Source: an uncultured Bacteroides sp. | GTDB lineage: Bacteria; Bacteroidota; Bacteroidia; Bacteroidales; Bacteroidaceae | Direction: 5' to 3' | Length of the DNA: 64,000 nt | NCBI RefSeq assembly: GCF_937912035.1 | Contig: NZ_CALDPF010000022.1 | Location: forward strand, 111,785 to 175,784 | Part shown: positions 56,194-64,000 of the stretch, one piece after another | Layout: each line of letters begins with the position of its first letter | Position numbering within the stretch: position 1 is the stretch's first letter | Notes under the pieces: model-generated | The model's input: only the letters and a program-made list of their open reading frames with translations | Told to the model about the DNA's origin: nothing | Database searches by the model: none | Translations under genes and position numbers: made by a program

Positions 56194-59100
56194 TTACAAA
56201 GTAATATTTAAACCACAAGAGAATACACGACTCAAAGGATAAGTCATACCATTCTGATAAAGAGCCTCAGGATCGAAATTCTTGTTCAACGATGTACCTG
56301 TCCACAAGTTATCACCGGAGAAGAATATACGCAAACGTTCAAGACCCGCTTTCTTTACCCAAGATTTAGGGAACGAATAACCAAACTGCAGATTCTTCAA
56401 TCTTATATAAGCCGCATTCTGTAAATAACGAGACTGTACATAATGATTCTGGTTGTTGTTATATATAGGACGAGGGAAGTATGCATCTACATTAGTTCCA
56501 AGAGGGTCACCTTCAGGACGGAAGAAGTTCCAATGTTCTTCATATCCAGTAGAACTCCACTCATTACCGTTCATACCCCAGAAAATCATACCATCAATCC
56601 ATGCATCACGTTTAGCTACACCCTGGAACATAATACTAAAATCAAAACCTTTGTACGAAGCGCCAAGATTCAAGCCAAAACGGAAACGAGGAGTATCATT
56701 ACCTATTACTGTTTTATCACCAGGATTACCAACATTACTCTCACCATTTGTAATCTTACCATCACCATCCAGGTCTTTATACATAATATCACCTGCCTTC
56801 CATTCTTTAGTACCCTGAGCTATCTGACTTTGATCAACTTTTGCAAGATGTGCCTGCATTTCTTCGTCAGTCTTCGCCATTCCTTCTGTCACATAACCCC
56901 AGATTTCACCTAGTTCTTTTCCTACCCAATACGTACCACTAAAGCTTTTATTTGGATTTGGATATTCTGTAACATGTGTACGGGAGTCTGATAAATTGAA
57001 TGCTACATTATACGATAGTTCTCCAATTCGGTCCTGCCAGTTCAACTGAAGTTCCCAACCTTTTGTACGTAAAGAAGTATTGTTAAGACTTGGAGCCGCA
57101 GCACCTACGATAGGTGAAATTTCCATTGCCGGTCCAACCATGTCCTTTGTGTCACGGATAAAATAGTTGAAATAACCGCTCAAACGATTGTTAAATGCAC
57201 CGAAATCAACACCGTAGTTATAGTTGTAAATACGTTCCCATGTCAACAAAGAACTTACCAATGCCGGAGAATAAGCTATATTTGATTTATTCATAGTATC
57301 AATCAACCATCTTCCTCCTGCATCAGGAGTTCCTACAGTGATATTCTGGATAGAGTATGTAGGATACCAGTTATTAGTATTCTGATTTCCCAAACTACCG
57401 TATGAGAAACGAGGTTTCAATAGATTCACATAATCCGAAATCGGTTCCCAGAATTTCTCACGTGCTATATTCCATCCTAATGATACCGAAGGGAACGTAG
57501 CCCAGCGGCTGTCTGCACGGAATCTTGATGAACCATCACGACGGATATTGAACTCGAAAAGATATTTTCCATCAAAATCATAATTCAAACGACCGAAATA
57601 TCCTAATGAGGCCCATTCTCCCAATGTCTCATCGTTACTGCTCACACCATTTGAAGTATGTATACTAGGATTACTGTCATTGATAACGTCCGAACGTTTC
57701 GCCCATACTGTTGCGTATTTATAACTTTCACTGTTGAAACCAACCATAAACTTAAAGTTATGCAAATCATTCAATGTAAGATTATAGTCTGCATAAACAG
57801 AAGAGGTTATCATAGTATTTCTGGATTGTTCACTGTAAGCCCATGTTTTACCAGCAGCCAAATCGGCATCACCACCTAACCATTGTTCTGGTATCGGATT
57901 ATTGTTTTTATCATACAGATAAACTTTTGCCACATTATATCTGTGCTGATAGCTTCCAGTACGTAAAGCTATATCACCATGAATAGTCAAGCCTTTCAAA
58001 GGAGTAAGAATCAAACTACCTTGAGTAAAATATGTATCATCAGTTGTATTTGAACGTCCGCCTGAAGTAAGTTGCATTAATTTAGGGTTACGGGTATAAT
58101 GTCCATTATTATCATACAACGGCATATTCGGATGAAGTTTTGTAGTTTCAGCGAAGAAACGATCACCATAAAGTTTCAAGAAAGTTGGCATACCAATATC
58201 TTCACGAATAAAACGTGTATTAACTTCCATACGCATCCATTTCGTAATATCGGCACTGATTCTGGCACTGGTGTTATAACGTTTCTTTAAATCATCAGCA
58301 TAATTCATCTGTCCTTCCTGTGACATGAATGCTCCAGATACATAGTATTGAATCTTTTCATTACCTCCTGACAATGACACATTATGTTCCTGTCCGAAAG
58401 CTGTCTTGTCTATAAAATTTCTTGGCCAATTCTGATTATCATTCGACTGGATATTAAATACAAAACAGTTACCGTTCTGAGACAGTGCAGGGTCTGCCGT
58501 TTCAGTAATCTCACCATTCATAAACTGTTTGATACGTTCCATGGTCTTATCTGAAAAAATATGATTCATACCAGTACCTGAGTTATCTGCTGCCCTGTTA
58601 AAATACTGAGCAAAAGTATATGAATCAAGCATATTAGGAATATTAGTCGGTCTTGACCAGCGGAAATTATTGGAATACTGAACCTGAGTTTTTCCTTTTT
58701 CTCCTTTCTTTGTTGTCACAAGAATTACACCGAATGGAGCACGCGAACCATAAATAGAAGCCGATGCTGCATCCATCAATACTGAGATATTTGCAATATC
58801 TTGTGGATTCAATGCATTGATATCTCCTTCTACACCGTCAATCAACACCAAAGGCGAGGCACTGGAACCTGTACCAAGGTTACCAACACCGCGAATATTC
58901 ATTGTAGGACTGGCATCAAGCTTACCACCAGCATTAGGTACACCAATATTAAGACCAGGAACAACTCCTTGTAGAGCCTGACCGACAGAGGATACCGGTC
59001 TTGATTCTAACGTCGCTTTATCAACAGATGCAACAGCACCGGTAAGATTTACTTTCTTCTGTGTTCCAAAACCTACAACTACAACTTCATCAAGTGCCTG

Positions 59101-59400
59101 CGTATCCTCCTCAAGTAAAATCTTATAATCGGTCTTACCACCTGTTACCAAAATCTCCTGAGTACGAAAACCGATATAAGAAACTACAAGTTTATTACCT
59201 ACGGCAACATTCTCAAATACAAATTTACCTTCCAAATCGGTTATACTTCCATTAGATGTACCTTGAATCAATACTGATGCCCCAATAATAGGTTCATTCA
59301 GTTTTTTGTCCAATACAATTCCTGAGATACTCATATTCTGTGCCAAAATAGGAAGCCCTAGAAACAACAGAAAGAGTAAAAAGGCTAGTTGTTTTTTCAT
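56194..59400 (-). CDS. SusC-like TonB-dependent outer-membrane receptor (SusC2)
   Basis: 1068 residues from ATG 59400 (the open frame extends to 59478, but the signal peptide MKKQLAFLLFLLFLGLPILA begins at 59400). Carboxypeptidase-regulatory-like domain (MSISGIVLDKKLNEPIIGAS), plug with VVVGFGTQKKVNLTGAVASV, LVLIDGVEGDIN and NISVLMDAASASIYGSRAPFG, and a barrel ending FSCGLNITL. In the plug the usual V-L-K-D-A reads V-L-M-D-A. It forms the outer-membrane importer with SusD2 and is probably controlled by the divergent HTCS3. Confidence 0.97.
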   Translation of the reverse strand: MKKQLAFLLFLLFLGLPILAQNMSISGIVLDKKLNEPIIGASVLIQGTSNGSITDLEGKFVFENVAVGNKLVVSYIGFRTQEILVTGGKTDYKILLEEDTQALDEVVVVGFGTQKKVNLTGAVASVDKATLESRPVSSVGQALQGVVPGLNIGVPNAGGKLDASPTMNIRGVGNLGTGSSASPLVLIDGVEGDINALNPQDIANISVLMDAASASIYGSRAPFGVILVTTKKGEKGKTQVQYSNNFRWSRPTNIPNMLDSYTFAQYFNRAADNSGTGMNHIFSDKTMERIKQFMNGEITETADPALSQNGNCFVFNIQSNDNQNWPRNFIDKTAFGQEHNVSLSGGNEKIQYYVSGAFMSQEGQMNYADDLKKRYNTSARISADITKWMRMEVNTRFIREDIGMPTFLKLYGDRFFAETTKLHPNMPLYDNNGHYTRNPKLMQLTSGGRSNTTDDTYFTQGSLILTPLKGLTIHGDIALRTGSYQHRYNVAKVYLYDKNNNPIPEQWLGGDADLAAGKTWAYSEQSRNTMITSSVYADYNLTLNDLHNFKFMVGFNSESYKYATVWAKRSDVINDSNPSIHTSNGVSSNDETLGEWASLGYFGRLNYDFDGKYLFEFNIRRDGSSRFRADSRWATFPSVSLGWNIAREKFWEPISDYVNLLKPRFSYGSLGNQNTNNWYPTYSIQNITVGTPDAGGRWLIDTMNKSNIAYSPALVSSLLTWERIYNYNYGVDFGAFNNRLSGYFNYFIRDTKDMVGPAMEISPIVGAAAPSLNNTSLRTKGWELQLNWQDRIGELSYNVAFNLSDSRTHVTEYPNPNKSFSGTYWVGKELGEIWGYVTEGMAKTDEEMQAHLAKVDQSQIAQGTKEWKAGDIMYKDLDGDGKITNGESNVGNPGDKTVIGNDTPRFRFGLNLGASYKGFDFSIMFQGVAKRDAWIDGMIFWGMNGNEWSSTGYEEHWNFFRPEGDPLGTNVDAYFPRPIYNNNQNHYVQSRYLQNAAYIRLKNLQFGYSFPKSWVKKAGLERLRIFFSGDNLWTGTSLNKNFDPEALYQNGMTYPLSRVFSCGLNITL

Positions 59401-59491
59401 AAATAAAAGTTTAAAGATTAATATTAGTATAAATTCACAACAAACAAAATATGAAAGGTATAACAAAGCCTTACACATCCTGTTTGTTTTG

Positions 59492-59499
59492 CAAAACTA
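59492..59499 (-). promoter_or_regulatory. -7 box for susCD2
   Basis: Minus-strand TAGTTTTG (TAnnTTTG) lies about 92 bases before ATG 59400, inside the 248-base divergent region with HTCS3. Confidence 0.4.
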
Positions 59500-59648
59500 T
59501 TAAATCGCCTATCTATATTTGGTCGGTAAATATTGCATTAACAGTCGGTATTCTTATTATTTTCACTAAAAATCAAGTTATTTTCATTATAAGACTATGA
59601 TTTTATACAGTTTTTTCATTCCTTTGTATAACATAAAATACTAATAAT

Positions 59649-62600
59649 ATGAAAAAGACTCTCTATATATTACTAAGTCTATTATTACTTACTCTAAAAA
59701 TACAGGCACAAAATCTTCTTAACTTCAATGTTCTCAATATGGAGGATGGTCTCTCGGACAATACAATACTATCTATAACAAAAGGACCTGAAGGATTTTT
59801 GTGGTTTGGTAGTAGTAGTGGACTGAATCAATATGACGGCAAGACAGTAAAAGTTTTTAAAATATCACAACAAACAAATAAACCCATAAATAAAATTATA
59901 CCTTTAGATTCAAACTTCCTTATTATACTTTCTCAGAACAATTTATACTTGTTCAACAAACAGTTTGAAAAATTTTCATCTATTATCTTTCAAAAAGAAA
60001 AATCAGAACAAGATATTATAGACTTCTCGCTTGACACCAACAATCAATGTTGGACAATCACTAAAGAAGGATTATACCAAATTGATTTGTCAGAAATAAA
60101 CATAACTGAGAGTTCAGACTCGATATTTATGAGAAATGATAAGATAGAATATTCTAAAAAGAATCTTGAAGTAATATATACTGATCCTAACTCCAATAAT
60201 ACATTTCTAGCTTCATCCGATGGAAAAGTCCTATCATTAGATACTAATAACAAAAAAGTCAAATATATTTGTACTATACCATTAGAAAAACAATTCAGTA
60301 TTTCTTCTTTATTCTATGATATGGGACAACTATGGATTACAACCTTAGAAGAAGGTATATTCCTTTATGATATGGTATCACAAAAACTACAACACTGGAC
60401 TTCACCCAATAACGGAAATCCCGATCAACTTTCTCACAATGATGTGTATCAGATACTGCCATTTGATGAAGGGAAATATATAGCTTTGACATGGAATGGT
60501 TATACTATGTTTGAACGAATGAATGACAACACTTATCGATTGAATGCTCACCATTTTCCTTACAGTCAGTATCAATATGCCGAAACACGTATGAAAACAG
60601 GATTCTATGACAAAGAAGGATTGATATGGATAGGGACTGAAGGTGGTGGTATTCTTTATGCTGATTTAAGAGAAATTTTCTATAAACAATACATTCAGAA
60701 ACATGCCAATGAAATCAGTAGTATACTAATGGACAACAAAGACTATATTTGGCTAACAACATTTCACAAAGGTCTTATGCGAAGTATTGAACCGTTTGAC
60801 TTAAAGAAACAATTGGATTTTGAAAAGATTAATATTCCTCAATTTAAAACAGAGACCCTACTGAGCGGAGTAAGTTCTTCCAATAATAAACTATGGTTTG
60901 GTACATCAGAAGGAACACTGATGCGCATTGATCCAACTGACGGAAAATGTCTTGACTATATATCACTACATCATCCGTTACGGCTTAAAACTAATATATG
61001 GAGTATACTTCCAATATCCGAGGATGAAGGATATGCAGGTACAGAAAGCGGACTTTTCTATATCAACTGGAGAAAACACGAATATAAATTCGTTGACTGG
61101 AAAAACAGTATTCAAGAATCAAGTACCTCTATAAGGGCCATTACTATTGACAAAACCCAAAGGTTGTGGATAGGAACTTACAATGGGTTAGTAATGCTTC
61201 AACCTTCTGAAAGCAATCATAATACATTCTATCAAAGAAAAGACTATGAGAAAGACTTCGATAAGTCTATAACATATAAAGAAATACGTGCTTTATATAA
61301 AGATTCAAACGATATTTTATGGATTGGATATTCAGGTAGCGGGCTTGCAAAATTTTCATTATCGGAAAATAAAATTGTAAATCTGTACACTACAGAAGAC
61401 GGTCTGTGCAGCAACTTCATAACTGCGATAACCGAAGACGAGAACCAATACATCTGGATAGGATCAAACTCTGGAATATCACGATTCAGCAAACATGTCA
61501 ATTCATTCTACAACTACTATATATCCGGGAGTAACAGATCCGTTTATGCACAAAATGGATTGTTATTTTGGGGAAATCATAGTGTGCTAACCTATTTTAA
61601 TCCACAAAAGTTAAATATTGATTATACAGCTAAACAAGGTAAAGTTTATTTCACTGATTTGGAAGTAAATCATGTACCGGTCAAGATAAATGACACTATA
61701 AACAATCAGGTCATTTTAAAAGAAGCTTTAAACTATACAGAGACTATAAAATTAAATTACGACAATAGAAATTTCTCTATATCATTTACCAATTTATCAT
61801 ATCTAAACAAACAACAAAAATATCTTTACCGTCTTTATCCATATCAGAATAATTGGATAATTACAAATGAGGCGAACAAGATCTCATACGATCATGTTCC
61901 TGCCGGTGAATATACTTTTCAGGTAAAAACTATCTTTCAAAATCAGAAAGTAGGACCATTATGCGAGATGAAATTCATTATCACCCCGCATTGGAGCGAA
62001 ACTGTGTGGTTCCGTCTGATAATAACATGTATTGTCTTCATATTAATCATTATGGCAATACGCTATTTCTATATCAAACAGAAAAGGAAGCAACATGAAT
62101 TAAAATTAGAGCATGAGCTTTCTATCGCAAAAATGGAACGTGACCAGGAAATTGAACTTAGAAAAGAACGTGAATCATTCTTTACTACTACTGCACACGA
62201 ATTACGTACACCACTTACACTTATCATTTCGCCACTACAGGATTTATTAAACAGAATAAATTCTTCACATCCATTTTATGGGAAACTGTCACTTATATTA
62301 AAATATGCTTTAGGCCTACAGACACAGACTGACAGACTTCTTTATATTCAAAAGATAGAGGCCGGCATGGTGAAACTACAATTATCCGAAATAAACATAA
62401 ACCATTTATTGGATGATATCGCACAAGATTTTGTTATACTGGCTCAGAAACAAAATATAAATTATGAATATAAATCCATTGATAATGATATTCATATATG
62501 GGGTGACAGGGAAAAACTTTCCTCTGTAATACAGAATCTTATTTCAAATTCATTCAAATACACACCTACAGAAGGACATATAACGGTTTCACTAAGCAAA

Positions 62601-63746
62601 AAAGAAATCGACAGACAATTTTTTGCATGCATAGAGATTGAAGATAGCGGATGTGGTATTGATCCTAAAATAAAGGAAACTATTTTCAACTCATACGAAA
62701 CAGGGAATAACACTCCATTATTCTCTTCATCTATAGGTCTGGGACTTAAAATAGCCAAATCCATAACCGAAATGCACCATGGACAAATACTGGTTAACAG
62801 TGAAAAAGGACATGGAACAACATTCTTTGTACATATTCCTTTAGGAAAAGAACATTTCAAAACAGATGAATACTGCATTGTCAAAACAGACGAGCAAATA
62901 AAAAATACTGATATTTTACCAGTTTTAAACGTTTCAGAAAAACAAGATTCCGAAACCAACAACTATAAACGAGGCTATACAATACTTATAATTGAAGATA
63001 ACAAAGACATGAGACAATATGTTTCTTCTATTTTCCAGAAAAACTATAAAGTTCTGCAAGCGGAAAATGGCGCAGAAGGTCTGGAAATGGCAGTAAAACA
63101 TAATCCGGATATTATTATTTCCGATGTTATGATGCCTGTTATGGACGGTCTGGAGTTCTGTTCTCAATTACGGAACAATCAACAAATAGCACATACTCCG
63201 ATAATCATGCTTACAGCCAAGTCTGAAGATGAAGACTACATTCAAGCATCAGAATCTGGTGCTGACGATTATATTCGTAAGCCTTTCAATCCCGAAGTCT
63301 TATTATCAAAGACTAAACATTTACTAAAAATGCGAAGGCAACTTAAGCAAATATATACAAAGGCTTTACTAAATACTCCAAAACAAAAAACAGAAGAAGA
63401 TACAGAAACCAATATAGATCCATTTATGCAACAAATAATAACCTGTATCGAGGCTAATATCAGCAACAGTGATTTTAATGCAAAACAGTTGGCAGATATA
63501 ATGAATATGAGTCAGGCCACTCTATACCGTAAACTTAAAAAACATACTGATCTGACAGCTGTAGAACTAATACGAAATATGCGAATGACACAAGCAGCCC
63601 TACTACTAACTAACAGCAAATATTCTATTGTTGAAATAGCAGAAAGAGTAGGATTTAACGATCTCCCAACCTTCAGAAAACATTTTACTGATATGTTTGG
63701 TACCTCACCATCCAAATATCATGAAAATCATTCAGAGAAACTGTAA
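59649..63746 (+). CDS. Hybrid two-component system regulator (HTCS3)
   Basis: 1365 residues. Signal peptide (MKKTLYILLSLLLLTLKIQA), double Reg_prop propeller (about 22-690, e.g. LWIGTYNGLVMLQ), Y_Y_Y domain, membrane segment (about 790-812), HisKA TTTAHELRTPLTL with His 850, HATPase with LISNSFKYTP, EDSGCGI and SSIGLGLKIA, receiver IIEDNKDM with phosphoacceptor Asp 1159 in SDVMMPVMDG and RKPF, and AraC-type helix-turn-helix (VGFNDLPTFRKHFTDMFG). All key residues are present. Divergent from SusC2 by 248 bases; its likely regulon is susCD2 and the fucosidase/sulfatase genes beyond. Confidence 0.96.
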   Translation: MKKTLYILLSLLLLTLKIQAQNLLNFNVLNMEDGLSDNTILSITKGPEGFLWFGSSSGLNQYDGKTVKVFKISQQTNKPINKIIPLDSNFLIILSQNNLYLFNKQFEKFSSIIFQKEKSEQDIIDFSLDTNNQCWTITKEGLYQIDLSEINITESSDSIFMRNDKIEYSKKNLEVIYTDPNSNNTFLASSDGKVLSLDTNNKKVKYICTIPLEKQFSISSLFYDMGQLWITTLEEGIFLYDMVSQKLQHWTSPNNGNPDQLSHNDVYQILPFDEGKYIALTWNGYTMFERMNDNTYRLNAHHFPYSQYQYAETRMKTGFYDKEGLIWIGTEGGGILYADLREIFYKQYIQKHANEISSILMDNKDYIWLTTFHKGLMRSIEPFDLKKQLDFEKINIPQFKTETLLSGVSSSNNKLWFGTSEGTLMRIDPTDGKCLDYISLHHPLRLKTNIWSILPISEDEGYAGTESGLFYINWRKHEYKFVDWKNSIQESSTSIRAITIDKTQRLWIGTYNGLVMLQPSESNHNTFYQRKDYEKDFDKSITYKEIRALYKDSNDILWIGYSGSGLAKFSLSENKIVNLYTTEDGLCSNFITAITEDENQYIWIGSNSGISRFSKHVNSFYNYYISGSNRSVYAQNGLLFWGNHSVLTYFNPQKLNIDYTAKQGKVYFTDLEVNHVPVKINDTINNQVILKEALNYTETIKLNYDNRNFSISFTNLSYLNKQQKYLYRLYPYQNNWIITNEANKISYDHVPAGEYTFQVKTIFQNQKVGPLCEMKFIITPHWSETVWFRLIITCIVFILIIMAIRYFYIKQKRKQHELKLEHELSIAKMERDQEIELRKERESFFTTTAHELRTPLTLIISPLQDLLNRINSSHPFYGKLSLILKYALGLQTQTDRLLYIQKIEAGMVKLQLSEININHLLDDIAQDFVILAQKQNINYEYKSIDNDIHIWGDREKLSSVIQNLISNSFKYTPTEGHITVSLSKKEIDRQFFACIEIEDSGCGIDPKIKETIFNSYETGNNTPLFSSSIGLGLKIAKSITEMHHGQILVNSEKGHGTTFFVHIPLGKEHFKTDEYCIVKTDEQIKNTDILPVLNVSEKQDSETNNYKRGYTILIIEDNKDMRQYVSSIFQKNYKVLQAENGAEGLEMAVKHNPDIIISDVMMPVMDGLEFCSQLRNNQQIAHTPIIMLTAKSEDEDYIQASESGADDYIRKPFNPEVLLSKTKHLLKMRRQLKQIYTKALLNTPKQKTEEDTETNIDPFMQQIITCIEANISNSDFNAKQLADIMNMSQATLYRKLKKHTDLTAVELIRNMRMTQAALLLTNSKYSIVEIAERVGFNDLPTFRKHFTDMFGTSPSKYHENHSEKL

Positions 63747-63797
63747 AGTAAAGGTTTCAATCCAGGATTTATACTAATCATAACTGATATCACAAAA

Positions 63798-63825
63798 AAA
63801 GCTGTCCCATTTCTGAGACAGCTTT
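63798..63825. terminator. Bidirectional terminator between HTCS3 and pckA
   Basis: AAAGCTGTC pairs with GACAGCTTT (9 bases) around CCATTTCTGA; A-run before and T-rich after, between converging genes. Confidence 0.85.
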
Positions 63826-63848
63826 CTGTTTTATATTGTAATATTAAA

Positions 63849-64000
63849 TTACAACTTTGGACCAGCAGCAACAAGAGCCTTACCAGCTTCGTTTCCTGTG
63901 AACTTAGCGAAGTTCTTGATGAAACGTCCAGCCAAGTCTTTAGCTTTTTCTTCCCACTGACAAGCGCATTCGTAAGTATCGCGTGGGTCAAGGATCTTAG
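63849..64000 (-). CDS. pckA: Phosphoenolpyruvate carboxykinase (ATP), C-terminal end only
   Basis: The last 50 codons are inside the window and read KILDPRDTYECACQWEEKAK, then DLAGRFIKNFAKFTGNEAGK and ALVAAGPKL before TAA. This is the well-conserved C-terminus of ATP-dependent PEP carboxykinase, which converts oxaloacetate and PEP in the central carbon metabolism of gut Bacteroides. The gene continues to the right. Identification is from the short end only, but the match is strong. Confidence 0.88.
   Translation of the reverse strand, partial: KILDPRDTYECACQWEEKAKDLAGRFIKNFAKFTGNEAGKALVAAGPKL

Noticed and set aside
59401..59478. 26-residue N-terminal extension of SusC2
   Set aside because: No ATG is needed there; the clear signal peptide starts at ATG 59400.
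1..64000. CRISPR arrays, rRNA genes, insertion sequences, prophage
   Set aside because: No regularly spaced repeats, rRNA stretches, transposase genes with inverted ends or phage structural genes were seen.

Overview
The window looks like a chromosomal segment of a gut Bacteroidales bacterium, most likely Bacteroidaceae (Bacteroides or Phocaeicola). The evidence is three SusC-type TonB-dependent receptors, two complete SusD lipoproteins, three hybrid two-component sensors (HTCS), an AT-rich base composition, frequent promoter -7 boxes of the form TAnnTTTG, GLPGLI and NVEAL family proteins, and Bacteroides-type housekeeping genes. The species cannot be fixed from the sequence alone.

Layout. 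1-2131: 5' part of a SusC gene (minus) that runs off the left edge. 2560-29010: a large glycan-utilisation locus. It holds HTCS1 (minus), a SusC/SusD pair (plus), HTCS2 (minus), a plus-strand set of GH105, GH109-like and sugar MFS transporter genes, a minus-strand GH2 beta-galactosidase, and a tight minus-strand operon of GH29 fucosidase, CBM9-like/glycosidase-like fusion and PNGase F-like protein. 29181-37125: a 7.8-kb block flanked by a 103-bp direct repeat of the 3' half of a tRNA-Met(CAT) gene plus its terminator. It looks like an old integrated island. It contains a decayed serine recombinase, a TonB-dependent receptor/GLPGLI/TetR module, one intact six-bladed beta-propeller lipoprotein and two broken relatives, one of them fused to an NVEAL leader. 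37586-49229: housekeeping block with a Ca2+ P-type ATPase, HAD hydrolase, RibF and DEAD-box helicase (plus), a Mfa2/FimB-like lipoprotein (plus), and DUF389 protein, flippase and RuvB (minus). 49326-63746: a second glycan locus with two Ser-type sulfatases, a GH29 fucosidase, SusD and SusC (all minus) and a divergent HTCS3 (plus). 63849-64000: 3' end of pckA (minus).

How it works together (inference). Each HTCS sits divergent to the operon it probably controls: HTCS1 to SusCD1, HTCS2 to GH105-GH109-MFS, HTCS3 to SusCD2. The enzymes predict a sulfated, fucosylated, galactose-containing glycan with uronic-acid or N-glycan parts, such as host mucin or glycoprotein, or a complex plant or algal polymer. 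The sequence does not decide between these.

The most notable observations are the tRNA-bounded island whose repeat breaks at the anticodon loop, the HTCS2 receiver domain in which the phosphoacceptor Asp is replaced by Glu and other pocket residues are lost, the NVEAL/propeller chimeric pseudogene, and the fucosidase/CBM9-glycosidase/PNGase F-like operon.
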